Origin: JAFDWR01 sp038216655
GTDB taxonomy: Bacteria; Armatimonadota; Fimbriimonadia; Fimbriimonadales; Fimbriimonadaceae
Reading direction: 5' to 3'
DNA: 64,000 bases
NCBI GenBank assembly: GCA_038216655.1
Contig: JBBQPZ010000021.1
Coordinates: 4,403-68,402, forward strand
This document shows, one piece after another, positions 44,447 to 54,903 of the stretch. Under the pieces are notes generated by a model that searched no databases, was not told the DNA's origin, and worked only from the letters and a program-made list of their open reading frames with translations. How positions within the stretch are numbered: position 1 is the first letter of the stretch; the number at the start of each line of letters is the position of its first letter. The translations under genes and the position numbers were made by a program.

Positions 44447-44494
44447 CTACGGGTGGGTAGATAGCCTCGCGCCACGGGGCGTGGCGGGGCATCA
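44447..44494 (+). repeat. 48-base direct repeat right of RAYT
   Basis: Second copy of the unit at 43569-43616, same orientation, two mismatches. Together they bracket the RAYT gene and palindromes A-C. Confidence 0.85.
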
Positions 44495-44533
44495 AGACTC
44501 AGTTGTAGGTTTGTACACGCCGGTTAGATCCAG

Positions 44534-45079
44534 TCACGACATTTTCACTACCGACTTAAGGAGCTCTCGGGGCGATGTAGCCAAACTGAGCTCTATCGCT
44601 CTAATGTTGTTTCCACACAGGAATCTGATCGAATGAGTCGGGATGCCAAGATCTTTCGCGGCGTTTGCAAAGGCCTGGCTCGCAATGTTGAAGGGGTATC
44701 GTTCGTGGCCCGATAGCAGGATCAGGCTGACCCGGTGCATTATCTCCTTGGTGAAAATGCGTTTGATATGGCCGTCGACAGCAGCCAGAGCATCCCTTCT
44801 TGGGCCTGACTTTGAAACCTGACCCGCGGGAATACAGGTTGGCAACACGTCCGCGAAGAGGATCGGACTGATCTCAGAGCGTCTACATTCACTCCAAATC
44901 CTGCGTCCATCTTCGATCGAGCCTCCGACTAGGCGGTATGCCATGTTGTAGAACATTACGCCCCGCCTGTCTAAGCGGTAAGAACCAATGCGATCTTCAT
45001 GTGCCAGGCTGGAATTCGGCTCTCTTCCGACAATGAGGACCGGTGGGAAGTCTGCCTCCGCAGTCTTACCGTAGGCCAT
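44534..45079 (-). CDS. Unknown protein, weakly uracil-DNA-glycosylase-like
   Basis: The start is ATG 45079, chosen because GAGGGAG lies five bases upstream and it falls after the sufB stop. The product has 181 residues. It opens with a beta strand and loop FPPVLIVGREPNSSLAH, similar in shape to the VLIVGxxPG start of uracil-DNA-glycosylase-fold proteins. Later segments are PILFADVLPTCIPAG and RVSLILLSGHERYPF. The order of beta strands fits that fold, but the catalytic motifs are not identical, so the name is tentative. Base use seems less GC-biased than its neighbours and it sits beside the RAYT region, so transfer is possible. Confidence 0.6.
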   Translation of the reverse strand: MAYGKTAEADFPPVLIVGREPNSSLAHEDRIGSYRLDRRGVMFYNMAYRLVGGSIEDGRRIWSECRRSEISPILFADVLPTCIPAGQVSKSGPRRDALAAVDGHIKRIFTKEIMHRVSLILLSGHERYPFNIASQAFANAAKDLGIPTHSIRFLCGNNIRAIELSLATSPRELLKSVVKMS

Positions 45080-45098
45080 TATCACTCCCTCGGTAGCG

Positions 45099-46688
<1,590 letters not shown>

Positions 46689-46697
46689 GTTCTTCTT

Positions 46698-46747
46698 TTG
46701 TAAGGGGGTAATGGGTAAGGGGTAAGGGGTAAGGGGTAAGGGGTGAG
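46698..46747 (+). repeat. (GGGGTAA)n tandem repeat
   Basis: About six near-copies of GGGGTAA upstream of sufB (TAAGGGGTAAGGGGTAAGG within). A likely slippage-prone tract in the sufB leader. Confidence 0.75.
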
Positions 46748-46946
46748 GGTGTGGCGCGGGTTGGTCGGTTGGGTGGCGCGCCGAGGTTGGCTCGGATTTT
46801 TGGGGTCCGGCTGGTTCCTCACGCCCACTCCCGGAGTCCGGGACATCGCGCTTCTGATTGTTCTTTGATTATGACATCAATCTGGATGGTTTCGTGCAGA
46901 TTGGGTTTTGGCACGGTGCGGGGTCTTAGCGCCGTAGAATAGCGAT

Positions 46947-47816
46947 ATGCGATTGCTCACGGTTCCGAACTGGTCCTTCGGCCGTGACAAGGCGTTGCTG
47001 GGGCGGTGCCGGGATCTTTTGGCGGTGAGTGGTTTGTCGGTACATTTTTGCGCGAGCGATGTTGACCACAACCGCACGGTTACCGCGTTTAGTGGGGAGG
47101 CGTCGGCAGTTTTCGGCGCGATCGTGACTCTGGCCGAGGAGATTTTGCCTTCGATCGATTTGAACCGGCATGTCGGGGTGCATCCGCGCATTGGTGGGCT
47201 TGATGTTTGTCCGCTCATTCAGCTCGATGACACTCCGCTGGAGGATGCGAATGCATCGGTTTCGACTCTGGCGAGTCTGCTTGCCGACCGTTGGGGGTTG
47301 CCGATTTACTTGTACGAGAAATCGGAACGCGGTCGGCATGAGGCGGACCTGCCTACGCTTCGCAAGGGTGGGTTTGGGGGGCTTGCGGGGAAGGCGCTTT
47401 CGCCGGATTTCGGCCCGACCTACGCGCATCCGCAGCTTGGGGTGACGGTGCTGGGGGTTCGTGATCCGCTGATTGCGATGAATGTGGATCTGCGGACGGT
47501 TGATCTTTCGCTGGCGCGGGGGATTGCGAAGTCGATCCGGTATCTGCGATCCGAGGGGGACGTGCGATTTCTGGGGGTTCGTGCGTTGGGGTTGCCGCTG
47601 GCGAGCCGGGATCTGACGCAGGTGAGTATGAATTTGACCCTTCCGGACCTGACGGGGGTTGACCCGATCGTTGAGTGGGTGACCGAGCAGGCGGGGAAGC
47701 GGGGGGTACAGATCGATGGGATGGAGCTGATTGGGGTCATCCGTCCGGTGGATTTGGAGCGGGCGACTCGGTTGGCGGTTCAGCCGTCGCAGGTTGTGGA
47801 TTCGCTCGGTGTCTAG
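46947..47816 (+). CDS. ftcD: Glutamate formimidoyltransferase
   Basis: The 289-residue product matches the formiminotransferase half of FtcD: start LLTVPNWSFGRD, CASDVDHNRTVTAFSG, the catalytic-loop region RHVGVHPRIGGLDVCPL with His 79, and IYLYEKSERG. It transfers a formimino group between formiminoglutamate and THF in histidine breakdown. The cyclodeaminase half is absent, so another protein must supply that step. It converges on purK with a 4-base overlap of the stop codons. Confidence 0.9.
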   Translation: MRLLTVPNWSFGRDKALLGRCRDLLAVSGLSVHFCASDVDHNRTVTAFSGEASAVFGAIVTLAEEILPSIDLNRHVGVHPRIGGLDVCPLIQLDDTPLEDANASVSTLASLLADRWGLPIYLYEKSERGRHEADLPTLRKGGFGGLAGKALSPDFGPTYAHPQLGVTVLGVRDPLIAMNVDLRTVDLSLARGIAKSIRYLRSEGDVRFLGVRALGLPLASRDLTQVSMNLTLPDLTGVDPIVEWVTEQAGKRGVQIDGMELIGVIRPVDLERATRLAVQPSQVVDSLGV

Positions 47817-48946
47817 CGGGTCCAGGTTTCGTAGAAGCGCTGGCGGGCGGTTAGGGCGCGCTCGACGATGCCTTCGCCGATGACGTTGAGGTGACCCATT
47901 TTGCGTCCGGGGCGGGACTCGGACTTGCCGTACCAGTGGACGAAGACGCCGGGGTCTCCTTGGGCGGCCGCGAGGGCTTGCCGGTATTGGGAGTCGCGCG
48001 CGGAGGGCTGGCCCATGAGGTTCGCCATGCAGGTGGGTTGGCCCTCGGCAATGCCGAGCGGCAGATCCATTACGAGGCGGACGTGCTGCTCGAACTGGCT
48101 TGCCCCGCCCCAGTCCAGGGTGTAGTGTCCCGAGTTGTGGGGTCGGGGGGCGATTTCGTTGATGGAGACTTCCCCGTTCTCGGTTTCGAACATCTCGACT
48201 CCGAACAGGCCACGTCCGCCGACCGCTTCGACGGCAGCGAGGGCGATCTCCGCGCGATGGGTGGCGCCGGACTCTCCGTGGGGGAAGACGAGGTCGCAGA
48301 CCCCGTCTTTCTGCACGGTTATGACGGTTGGGAAGGCTCCTCGGTGCGAGCCGTCGGCGCTGACGAATACCATCGCGGCCAGCTCTTGTCGGAACGGGAC
48401 CATGCTCTCGGCGAGCCAGCCGCCGCCCTGCCAGAGTTCTCGGAACGAATCGAACTCGGCGCGGGAGCGAGCGAAGCGCGTGCCTTTGCCGTCGTAGCCG
48501 CCGAACCGCGCTTTGAGCACCAAGGGGAAGCCGATCTCGGCGATCGCGGATTCGCCGTCGCCTTCGATTGCGACCGCGTGGGGCGCGGCGACTCCGGCCT
48601 TCGACAGGGCTTGACGTTGGTGGAGCTTGTCTTGGATGGTCGCGAGGGTATCGATTCCGGGGAGCAGGCAACTCTCGTCGCGAGCGGCCAACTGGACGGC
48701 ATCGCGAAGGATTGCGGCAGGGATGAACTCGTTCTCAAGCGTGACGTGCTGGGCAACCCGGAGCACCGAGGCTAGCGCCTCGACGTCGTCGAGTCGCCCG
48801 CTCAGGGAGGCGGCGATCTGCGCGGCGGGGAAATCCGTGCCGGCATCGAGCGATACGCATCGCAGACCCATTCGTTGGGCGGCCATGATCGACATGCGGG
48901 CGAGTTGCCCGCCGCCGAGAAATCCGATGTCGTAGTTCGTCGCCAC
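47813..48946 (-). CDS. purK: 5-(carboxyamino)imidazole ribonucleotide synthase
   Basis: The 377-residue product is an ATP-grasp enzyme: start IGFLGGGQLARM, ATP-binding lysine segment FPLVLKARFGGYDGKGT, FGVEMFETENGEVSINEIAPRPHNSGHYT, and the tail GRKMGHLNVIG. It converts AIR with bicarbonate and ATP to N5-CAIR in purine synthesis. PurE is not adjacent. The start is GTG 48946. A noncoding tract (48973-49013) rich in GGGTTGGG/TTGGGTG words precedes it. Confidence 0.95.
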   Translation of the reverse strand: MATNYDIGFLGGGQLARMSIMAAQRMGLRCVSLDAGTDFPAAQIAASLSGRLDDVEALASVLRVAQHVTLENEFIPAAILRDAVQLAARDESCLLPGIDTLATIQDKLHQRQALSKAGVAAPHAVAIEGDGESAIAEIGFPLVLKARFGGYDGKGTRFARSRAEFDSFRELWQGGGWLAESMVPFRQELAAMVFVSADGSHRGAFPTVITVQKDGVCDLVFPHGESGATHRAEIALAAVEAVGGRGLFGVEMFETENGEVSINEIAPRPHNSGHYTLDWGGASQFEQHVRLVMDLPLGIAEGQPTCMANLMGQPSARDSQYRQALAAAQGDPGVFVHWYGKSESRPGRKMGHLNVIGEGIVERALTARQRFYETWTR

Positions 48947-48972
48947 TCCGGATAAAGCTACCCTGGGGAGGG

Positions 48973-49012
48973 GGTTGGGCGTTCGGTGTTAGGTTGGGTG
49001 TTGGGTGTGGGG
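48973..49012 (+). repeat. GTTGGGTGTTGGG-type simple repeat
   Basis: A run of related words (GTTGGGCGTTCGGTGTTAGG, TTGGGTGTTGGGTGTGG) between two minus-strand genes; similar words (GCGTTGGGCGTTGGGCG) occur in the sufB insertion. Confidence 0.55.
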
Positions 49013-50857
49013 CTACTGCCGGAGATAGGGGCGGGCTTGGAGGATGTAGATTTGATCGCCGACGATGGCCCATTCGATATCTTGGGGGCGGTTTTTGAAA
49101 AGGCGCTGAATCGCCTGACCGGTCTTGGCCAAGCGGCGGATGAGCGCGTCGGTCAGGACGGCGCGATCTGCGGGAGAGGGGACGGCGATGACTCCACCAT
49201 TGGGGGCGAAGATGAGGCGCTCATCGTCTTGAGTTCGGGTTAGGATTTGCACCGCATTGGTTTCCTCACGGAAGACGATTTGCTCGGGGACCTTTTGTCC
49301 GTCGACGACGCGGATTCCCAGGCCGCGCTTCGCGCTGATGAAGATCGCGCTCTTGTCCGCATCGTCAAACGGATTCGCGGTAATCATGACGCCGGAGGAC
49401 TCCGAGGGAACGGCCTCCTGAATCAGGACCGCCATGGCGATATGGGTGTGATCGAAGCCGGCGCGCTCCCGAGCGAGGAACGCTTCCTCGTTCCACACGG
49501 AGGCCCACACGGTCTTCACGGCTTCGACGAGGGCGGCGTCGCCCTTGACATTCGGGACCGTTGAGTAGAGACCGGCTCCGCTGAAGTTTGGTAGGTCTTC
49601 CGAGTTGGTGGAGCTGCGTACGAATACTCCCTTCCCTTTCAGGTCAGTCTGGACACGTCGCACGATCTCGTCGGAGAGAGCTGGCGGCATCGCGGCGGCG
49701 ATGAATGACTTGCGAAGAGTGGCGAGGCGGGCGCGGCGCTTGGCCCCTCCTTTGATGAACTCGGGCTCCGCGAGCATCGCGTTGATCGCGGTGTCGAGGC
49801 CGTTCGCTTTGAGGAACGAGGCGTAATCTGAGAAGGGGAGAGTGAACCCGGGCGGGACTTGGACTTGGGGGATCGCGGCGTGCAAGACCTCGCCGAGGTT
49901 TGCGGACTTCGCTCCATAGCGGAGCGAATCGGTGGCCTGCTGGTTGGAGAGTGAAGCCAGCCTTGTCTCCGTGAGGTCGATGTTGGGCGTCACCTGAGCT
50001 TTCTGCTGTTTGCGGGCGGACTGGTACCGGGAGAGTTCATTCGGCTCTGCAGCGCGAACGTGATATTCGCCCGCCTCGGTTCGGTACGCCACCCACTTGC
50101 CGTCGAACTTCGCAAACTCTCGCGGGGCGTTTCGGATCGTCGCGCTCGGAATGCGCCAGCCCCGCGCCAACAGGCCGAGGTGGGACAGGGGAGTTGTCGG
50201 GCGGCTGAAGATCAGTCCCGAGATCGGAGGAGCGCCTGCGGGAGCGCTGTCGATTACGAGAATGTCCTCAGGGTCGGCTCCTGAGATGTCTTCGACGGTC
50301 TTGACGATTTTGAGTCGGCCGATCGAGAAGCCGAGGTTGAGCGGAATGTACGGTTGGTTACGGGTGATGTCGCTCAGCGACACCCGCGGAATGTGGAGGT
50401 TGTCCGAAAGAGCTTCTTGTCGGTTCGAGTTTGGTTTGAACGCAAGCGGCGTGAAGAACGCCTTCGAAATGGTGCGGTAGGCCAGCGCGATCATGGTGCT
50501 CGTGGCGAGATCGCCGTCCCAAAACTCAAACGTCCACTTCTTCACGGTGGGCTGGTAGGCCACTCATCCGAGCAAGAAGCGCCGGTCGTCACGCTGGGTG
50601 TTCTTGTCGAAGAACTCTTGCTCGCCATCGAGGGATAGGTAGAGCTTCGCGGCGAGTTCTCGGTGGTGGCGGTCCTCTTTGGATTCGATGAAGTAGATCC
50701 GATTGGCGTTCCGCCGATCGATCATGAAGCGGACATGCTTCTGTGGATACGGAATCGTCGTCGTCCCCGCGATTCGGTCGAACTCGGCCTCGCTGCCGAT
50801 CGCCGGAACCGACAGTGCCGCCTGAATTCCGACCCCTCCGACAAGAAGCGCAAGCAT
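49013..50857 (-). pseudogene. PEP/pyruvate-binding-domain protein interrupted by an in-frame TGA
   Basis: One continuous frame from ATG 50857 to the stop at 49013 (615 codons) is broken only by a TGA at codon 98 (50564-50566). The N-part has a signal-like start (LALLVGGVGIQAALSVPA), then VRFMIDRRNANRIYFIES and EFFDKNTQRDDRRFLLG. After the TGA the next codons encode VAYQPTVKKWTFEFWDGD, joining exactly as in homologous full-length proteins. The C-part has the PPDK-type nucleotide-binding domain (FVRSSTNSEDLPNFSGAGLY and DIEWAIVGDQIYILQARPY). The lesion may be a nonsense mutation, a sequence error or read-through. Confidence 0.75.
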
Positions 50858-51080
50858 GACCTCATGATAGGCCCTGCGCTAAGATGCAGGTTGAAAGATG
50901 GGTGCCCGTCGTTCGCCCTCAACCTCTCAAGGGGGCGAATCCGGCTCCTCGAAATGCTGTGATGAAACACCCCAGCTCGGGGGGGACTTGCCCTGTAAAG
51001 CATGATCAAGCGAGCTTCCAATCGGGAGTCCTGCCTAACGACCTCCTCGCTCTAAACAAATGAGCCAGACCCGGAGCGCC

Positions 51081-52472
51081 TTAAGATTTCTTCGGCGAAG
51101 CGGGGGGATCTCCGGCGAGACCCACTTGCGCTACTTTGCCTTCCTTCGTGTACAGAACGACCAGGGTAAACCACCGGTCCTTGGCCTGAACCCGATACGT
51201 CACCCAGGCGTCAGCGCCCTCCGCTTCCGCCGAGCAGAAACCGATGTGCTGCAGCGTAGCAACTTGCGCAAATACGTTCGACATCATGGCACGCCCGGTC
51301 TTCATTGGGGCGGTCATCTCCGGATCAAGTAAAGACTCGTCCGCCTTCCGCGCCGCAAGCGCGGCAAGGGCAGCTTGGACCCGGGTCGCGCGGGTTGAAT
51401 CGGGATCCGAACTCACTTCAACGGGTCTTGGAGTCTTGAGGGTGGGATCGAGGATCTCCGCCACCGAGCGCGCAACCCCCTCGCCGTTGAACGCATACAC
51501 GTTCCCGAGGACCACCACCGACAACTTCGGCTTTAGGAACCGGACGAACCCTGCGCTGTAACCGACAGAAGCCCCTGCGTGGCCGACGAACGGTGAGCCT
51601 CCTCGAGGGGTCAGATCCCAACCCATTCCGTACGGGCGGGTATGCCCGCTCTTGAGCGTCGCGCGACTCCACATCGACTCGTAAGAAGCGGCCGACAGGA
51701 GTTTGTGCTCGGTCAAGAGGGCGTCCCACTTCGCCATATCGGCAATGTTCGAGGTGATTGTCCCGTCCGAAGCTAGGCTCCCGGTGCCGCGCAGGCTCAA
51801 GAAATGGGTCCCATCTAGGAGATAACCGTGGGCCCGACGCGGCATTACGTCGCCGGAGGTCATGAACTTGGTCTTGGTCATCCCCGCTGGCTTGAATATT
51901 TGTTCCTGCACGAACTGTGGATAGGGGATACCCGCCGCCTTCTCGATGATGTAGCCCATCAAGGCGTAATTCGTGTTGCTGTAGGACCACGTCAACCCGG
52001 TTGCGAAGTCGAGCGGCAGCGGAGTCATGGAGTCCATGAATTGCTTCCGGTCGAACTCCTTGTCCAGCCCGAGCCCAGGAACGAAGACGTACTCTTGAAT
52101 CCCCGAGGTCTGGTTCAGCAGATTCCGAACGGTGATTTCGTTCCAGTTCTCCTTGGCTTCGGGCAGATACTTGGAGATCGGGTCATCGAGCCCGATTTTC
52201 CCCTGCTCGACGAGGAGCATCGTCGCGAAGGCAGTGAACTGCTTCGTGATGGAACCAATTTCGCACAAGTTATCGACCTTCATCGGCGTATCCAGCTCGA
52301 TGTCGGCCTTGCCAAATGCACCCGAGCGCACCAGCTTGCCGTCGCGGATGATGCCGTAGGTCAAGCCGGGGATGTGGGAGCGCGTCATCTCGCCGCGCAG
52401 GTAGTCGTCGACCGCGTCGCCGCGCGCAAGCGTCGTCAATACGAAGGCGAAGGGGACTAGAAAACGGGTCAC
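51081..52472 (-). CDS. Class C beta-lactamase-family serine hydrolase, exported
   Basis: From GTG 52472 the product (463 residues) has a signal segment (FLVPFAFVLTTLA) and the serine-hydrolase motifs SxxK (GSITKQF, Ser 74, Lys 77), YxN (WSYSNTNY, Tyr 164) and HxG (FVGHAGASVGYS). About 300 residues of esterase/beta-lactamase fold are followed by a C-terminal beta domain of about 100 residues. These proteins include D-aminopeptidases, esterases and PBP4b-like enzymes; antibiotic hydrolysis cannot be assumed. A longer frame to 52610 exists, but the GTG gives the better signal peptide. It is divergent from the Met-rich protein. Confidence 0.85.
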   Translation of the reverse strand: MTRFLVPFAFVLTTLARGDAVDDYLRGEMTRSHIPGLTYGIIRDGKLVRSGAFGKADIELDTPMKVDNLCEIGSITKQFTAFATMLLVEQGKIGLDDPISKYLPEAKENWNEITVRNLLNQTSGIQEYVFVPGLGLDKEFDRKQFMDSMTPLPLDFATGLTWSYSNTNYALMGYIIEKAAGIPYPQFVQEQIFKPAGMTKTKFMTSGDVMPRRAHGYLLDGTHFLSLRGTGSLASDGTITSNIADMAKWDALLTEHKLLSAASYESMWSRATLKSGHTRPYGMGWDLTPRGGSPFVGHAGASVGYSAGFVRFLKPKLSVVVLGNVYAFNGEGVARSVAEILDPTLKTPRPVEVSSDPDSTRATRVQAALAALAARKADESLLDPEMTAPMKTGRAMMSNVFAQVATLQHIGFCSAEAEGADAWVTYRVQAKDRWFTLVVLYTKEGKVAQVGLAGDPPASPKKS

Positions 52473-52543
52473 TTGTGGGGGATACCCAAACAGGTCCGTC
52501 GCGCGCTCCACGGCCGATAGATTTGGCTGAAGTTGCCCCGAAA

Positions 52544-52609
52544 TGGCAATTAGTTTTGCCAGGGGTTCATAATGCCAAAGAATCGGGAACGAAACTCTGG
52601 CAACTGCCA
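52544..52609. promoter_or_regulatory. Two TGGCA-type inverted repeats between divergent genes
   Basis: TGGCAA (52544-52549) and TTGCCA (52556-52561) form one dyad with a six-base spacer; TGGCA (52598-52602) and TGCCA (52605-52609) form a second. The shared half-site suggests a repressor or activator binding region for one or both divergent genes. Confidence 0.4.
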
Positions 52610-52671
52610 TTTATTCGTTCGTGCGGGTCTGTATTAGGCTCGCGCGAAAACGCACGAAGGGATATCACTCA

Positions 52672-53118
52672 ATGAAGAAACTAATTTTCGCGGCCGTCGC
52701 CGCAGCCATGGCACTGTCCGTCACCTCGGCCCTCGCTCAAGGCGAGATGAAGATGAAGCCGCATATGAAGCCGCCGATGATGCACGACGGCAACAAAATG
52801 ATGGAGGGCCTCTCGACGGAGGAGAAGCAGACCGCCACGTCTCACTTCATGCACATGTCGCAGGCTGAGAAGGACGTCATGCACAAGCGAATGACGATGT
52901 GCATGAAGGACCCGCACAAGGGGATGATGGCGATGATGAAGGGCAAGTCACCCAAGGAGATTGAGGCAATGGGGATGAAGCACATGATGGCTGGCCTCTC
53001 CAAAGGCGAGCAGCAGACCATGATGCACATGATGTCCAAGATGGATGGCAAGCAGAAGGCGGTCGCGCACAAGATGATGATGAACTGCTGCATGTACGGC
53101 ATGAAGCACGCCAAGTAA
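52672..53118 (+). CDS. Secreted methionine/histidine-rich small protein
   Basis: The 148-residue product has a signal peptide ending near TSALAQ. The mature part is extremely rich in Met (about 33 of 148 including the start) with His and Lys: MMHDGNKMMEG, FMHMSQAEKDVMH, MKHMMAGLSKGEQQTMMHMM, NCCMYGMKHAK. The two halves (EGLSTEEKQTATSHFMHMSQ and AGLSKGEQQTMMHMMS) look like a duplicated helical unit. Met/His-rich periplasmic proteins commonly bind Cu(I) or Ag(I), so a metal-buffering role is plausible but unproven. The GAAGGG signal is 12 bases before ATG. Confidence 0.8.
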   Translation: MKKLIFAAVAAAMALSVTSALAQGEMKMKPHMKPPMMHDGNKMMEGLSTEEKQTATSHFMHMSQAEKDVMHKRMTMCMKDPHKGMMAMMKGKSPKEIEAMGMKHMMAGLSKGEQQTMMHMMSKMDGKQKAVAHKMMMNCCMYGMKHAK

Positions 53119-53232
53119 GGGGCTACCGTCAGGAGCTGGGATCGAGTCTTGGCGCGGCTGCACAGCCCGCAACCTCCATCCCTCCTGCCCCCTCAGCTTC
53201 AAAACAGCGCGCCCACACATTGCTTGAGCCCT

Positions 53233-53335
53233 GCGGGCTACCTTCTGGCACCCCTCCGGGGTCGGGGCTTGTAGCTAACCGGACTTCCCGGGGTCATCGA
53301 CCCCGGGCTACCTTCTTAGACCCCTACGGGGTCGG
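53233..53335 (+). repeat. CGGGCTACCTTCT...GGGGTCGG family repeats
   Basis: Two units, CGGGCTACCTTCTGGCACCC and CGGGCTACCTTCTTAGACCC, each closed by a CCCC...GGGG hairpin; the segment between them repeats the pattern in reverse (CCCGGGGTCATCGACCCC). Related to 42978-43083. Confidence 0.75.
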
Positions 53336-53365
53336 CAGACGCTAATGTAACGCCTAGGCCCCTGA

Positions 53366-53404
53366 CCCTTCCTCCCGGCACGATCATCCGGCAATCGGAA
53401 GGGG
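53366..53404. repeat. CCCTTCC/GGAAGGG hairpin element, copy 1
   Basis: CCCTTCC...GGAAGGG around CGGCACGATCATCCGGCA. A shorter relative of the elements at 53526 and 60063. Confidence 0.7.
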
Positions 53405-53525
53405 AGCTCGATCGCTCGGTGAGCTGCTTCACTCCGACGGAGCCGACCGCGTGTCGGTAGCTCGGGAACGAAGTGAAGGGATCGAGTTTGGCGCGGCTGC
53501 ACAGCCCCGAACCTCCATCCCCCAG

Positions 53526-53568
53526 CCCCTTCCTCCTCCCGGCACAATCATCCGGCAAGAGGAAGGGG
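53526..53568. repeat. CCCCTTCCTC/GAGGAAGGGG hairpin element, copy 2
   Basis: Perfect ten-base stem around CTCCCGGCACAATCATCCGG; flanking bases on both sides also match copy 3. It lies just before deoB, so it may terminate upstream transcripts. Confidence 0.8.
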
Positions 53569-53603
53569 AGCCGGAATGCTCATTGAGCGGCTATAACGGA
53601 TAG

Positions 53604-54728
53604 GTGAAGCGAGCCATTCTGATTGTCCTCGACGGCTGCGGTGCGGGCGAGGCCCCGGACGCCGCGGACTTCGGCGACACCGACCATCCCGCCACCATCC
53701 GTCACGTCTGGGAGAAGTGCGGCCCGCTAAGTACGTCCAACCTTGAGCGAATCGGCTTTCTTGCCGCCTGCGGCATCGACCGCCCCGCCCCCTCGGCGCG
53801 GTATGGCAGACTTCGTGAAGTTTCGCAGGGCAAGGACTCCGTCACCGGGCATTGGGAGATGCTCGGGATCGTCACGCCAGTTCCCTTCCCGACTTACCCC
53901 GACGGGTTTCCGATCCCGCTCGTCAAGCAGTTCGAGCGCGCGATCGGCACTCAGACGATTGGCAATCGCGCGGCGAGCGGGACGGCGATCATCGACGACC
54001 TTGGCCCCCTCCATACTGAGACCGGCTTTCCGATCCTCTATACGAGTGCGGACAGCGTTTTCCAACTCGCGTGTCATGAAGAGGTCGTGCCTTTAGAGCG
54101 CTTGTATGAGATGTGCCGGATCGCCCGCGAACTCTGCATCCCGCCCAACAACGTGCAACGCGTGATCGCCCGACCTTTCGTTGGAGCGCCCGGCTCATTC
54201 AAGCGCACTGAGCATCGCAAGGATTTCCCTCTTGTCGCCCCTCCCAACCTTGCCGACAAGATCGGCGACGTATACGGGATCGGGGTGGTGCCCGAGCTGT
54301 TTGGCGGTCGTGGCTTCCGTGCGGTGACGCGCACTCAGAACAACGCCGAGCACACTAAGAAGCTGGATGAGGCGCTGGCGTCCGACGCCCGGTTCATCTT
54401 CGCGAATTTCGAGGACTTCGACATGCTTTACGGCCACCGGAACGACCCGGAAGGGTTCGCCAAGTGCCTCGAAAGCTTTGACGTCACGCTCGGCGAGATC
54501 CTTGGCAAGCTGGGGGGAGACGATCTTCTCCTCATCACGGCCGATCACGGTAACGATCCGACGACGGTGAGCACCGACCACAGCCGCGAGTTTGTGCCGA
54601 TCTGTGTGGTGGGGTCCGGGGCCGCAGCGAAAGCGCTGGGAGACGTAGAAGGGATGACCGCGATCAGCAGAGCCGTCGCCGAACATTTAGGGATCGAGTG
54701 GAGCGAAGGGGCCGACCTGCTATCGTAG
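53604..54728 (+). CDS. deoB: Phosphopentomutase
   Basis: The 374-residue product is DeoB: start AILIVLDGCGAGEAPDA, metal-binding GKDSVTGHWEMLG, LHTETGFPILYTSADSVFQ, and LLITADHGNDPTTVSTDHS. It is a Mn-dependent alkaline-phosphatase-superfamily enzyme that interconverts (deoxy)ribose 1- and 5-phosphate in nucleoside salvage. Start is GTG 53604. A moa locus follows 228 bases later. Confidence 0.95.
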   Translation: MKRAILIVLDGCGAGEAPDAADFGDTDHPATIRHVWEKCGPLSTSNLERIGFLAACGIDRPAPSARYGRLREVSQGKDSVTGHWEMLGIVTPVPFPTYPDGFPIPLVKQFERAIGTQTIGNRAASGTAIIDDLGPLHTETGFPILYTSADSVFQLACHEEVVPLERLYEMCRIARELCIPPNNVQRVIARPFVGAPGSFKRTEHRKDFPLVAPPNLADKIGDVYGIGVVPELFGGRGFRAVTRTQNNAEHTKKLDEALASDARFIFANFEDFDMLYGHRNDPEGFAKCLESFDVTLGEILGKLGGDDLLLITADHGNDPTTVSTDHSREFVPICVVGSGAAAKALGDVEGMTAISRAVAEHLGIEWSEGADLLS

Positions 54729-54903
54729 AAGAAGGTCCGGAACCGTCAAGGGGAGAGCATACACGGCCCGAACCTCTTCGTACAGTTATGTTGGACGACG
54801 CGCGGGCGACACATAGACGTGACCCTTGCGATTCATTTCGCAATATGCCTCGAAACTTGTTTAGGGTTGAATGGATTAGATTCAAATATTGCGATTCGCG
54901 GTG

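Larger units (their letters stand above)
44220..44533. other. Gene-free stretch holding RAYT-linked palindromes
   Basis: Contains a lone arm GCCTCGGCACTTGG (44263-44276), two full BIME-like palindromes and the second 48-base direct repeat. No gene seen. Confidence 0.7.
53119..53603. other. Gene-free stretch made largely of repeats
   Basis: Holds two copies of a TTGGCGCGGCTGCACAGCC segment (near 53150 and 53490), two CGGGCTACCTTCT units and two CCTTCC/GGAAGG hairpins. No gene is supported. Confidence 0.65.

Noticed and set aside
42600..44530. CRISPR array
   Set aside because: The repeats here are palindromic BIME-like units and simple words without regular unique spacers, and no cas gene is in the window.
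50564..50566. Selenocysteine at the TGA
   Set aside because: No selenoprotein family fits, and no SECIS-like hairpin is evident directly after the codon.
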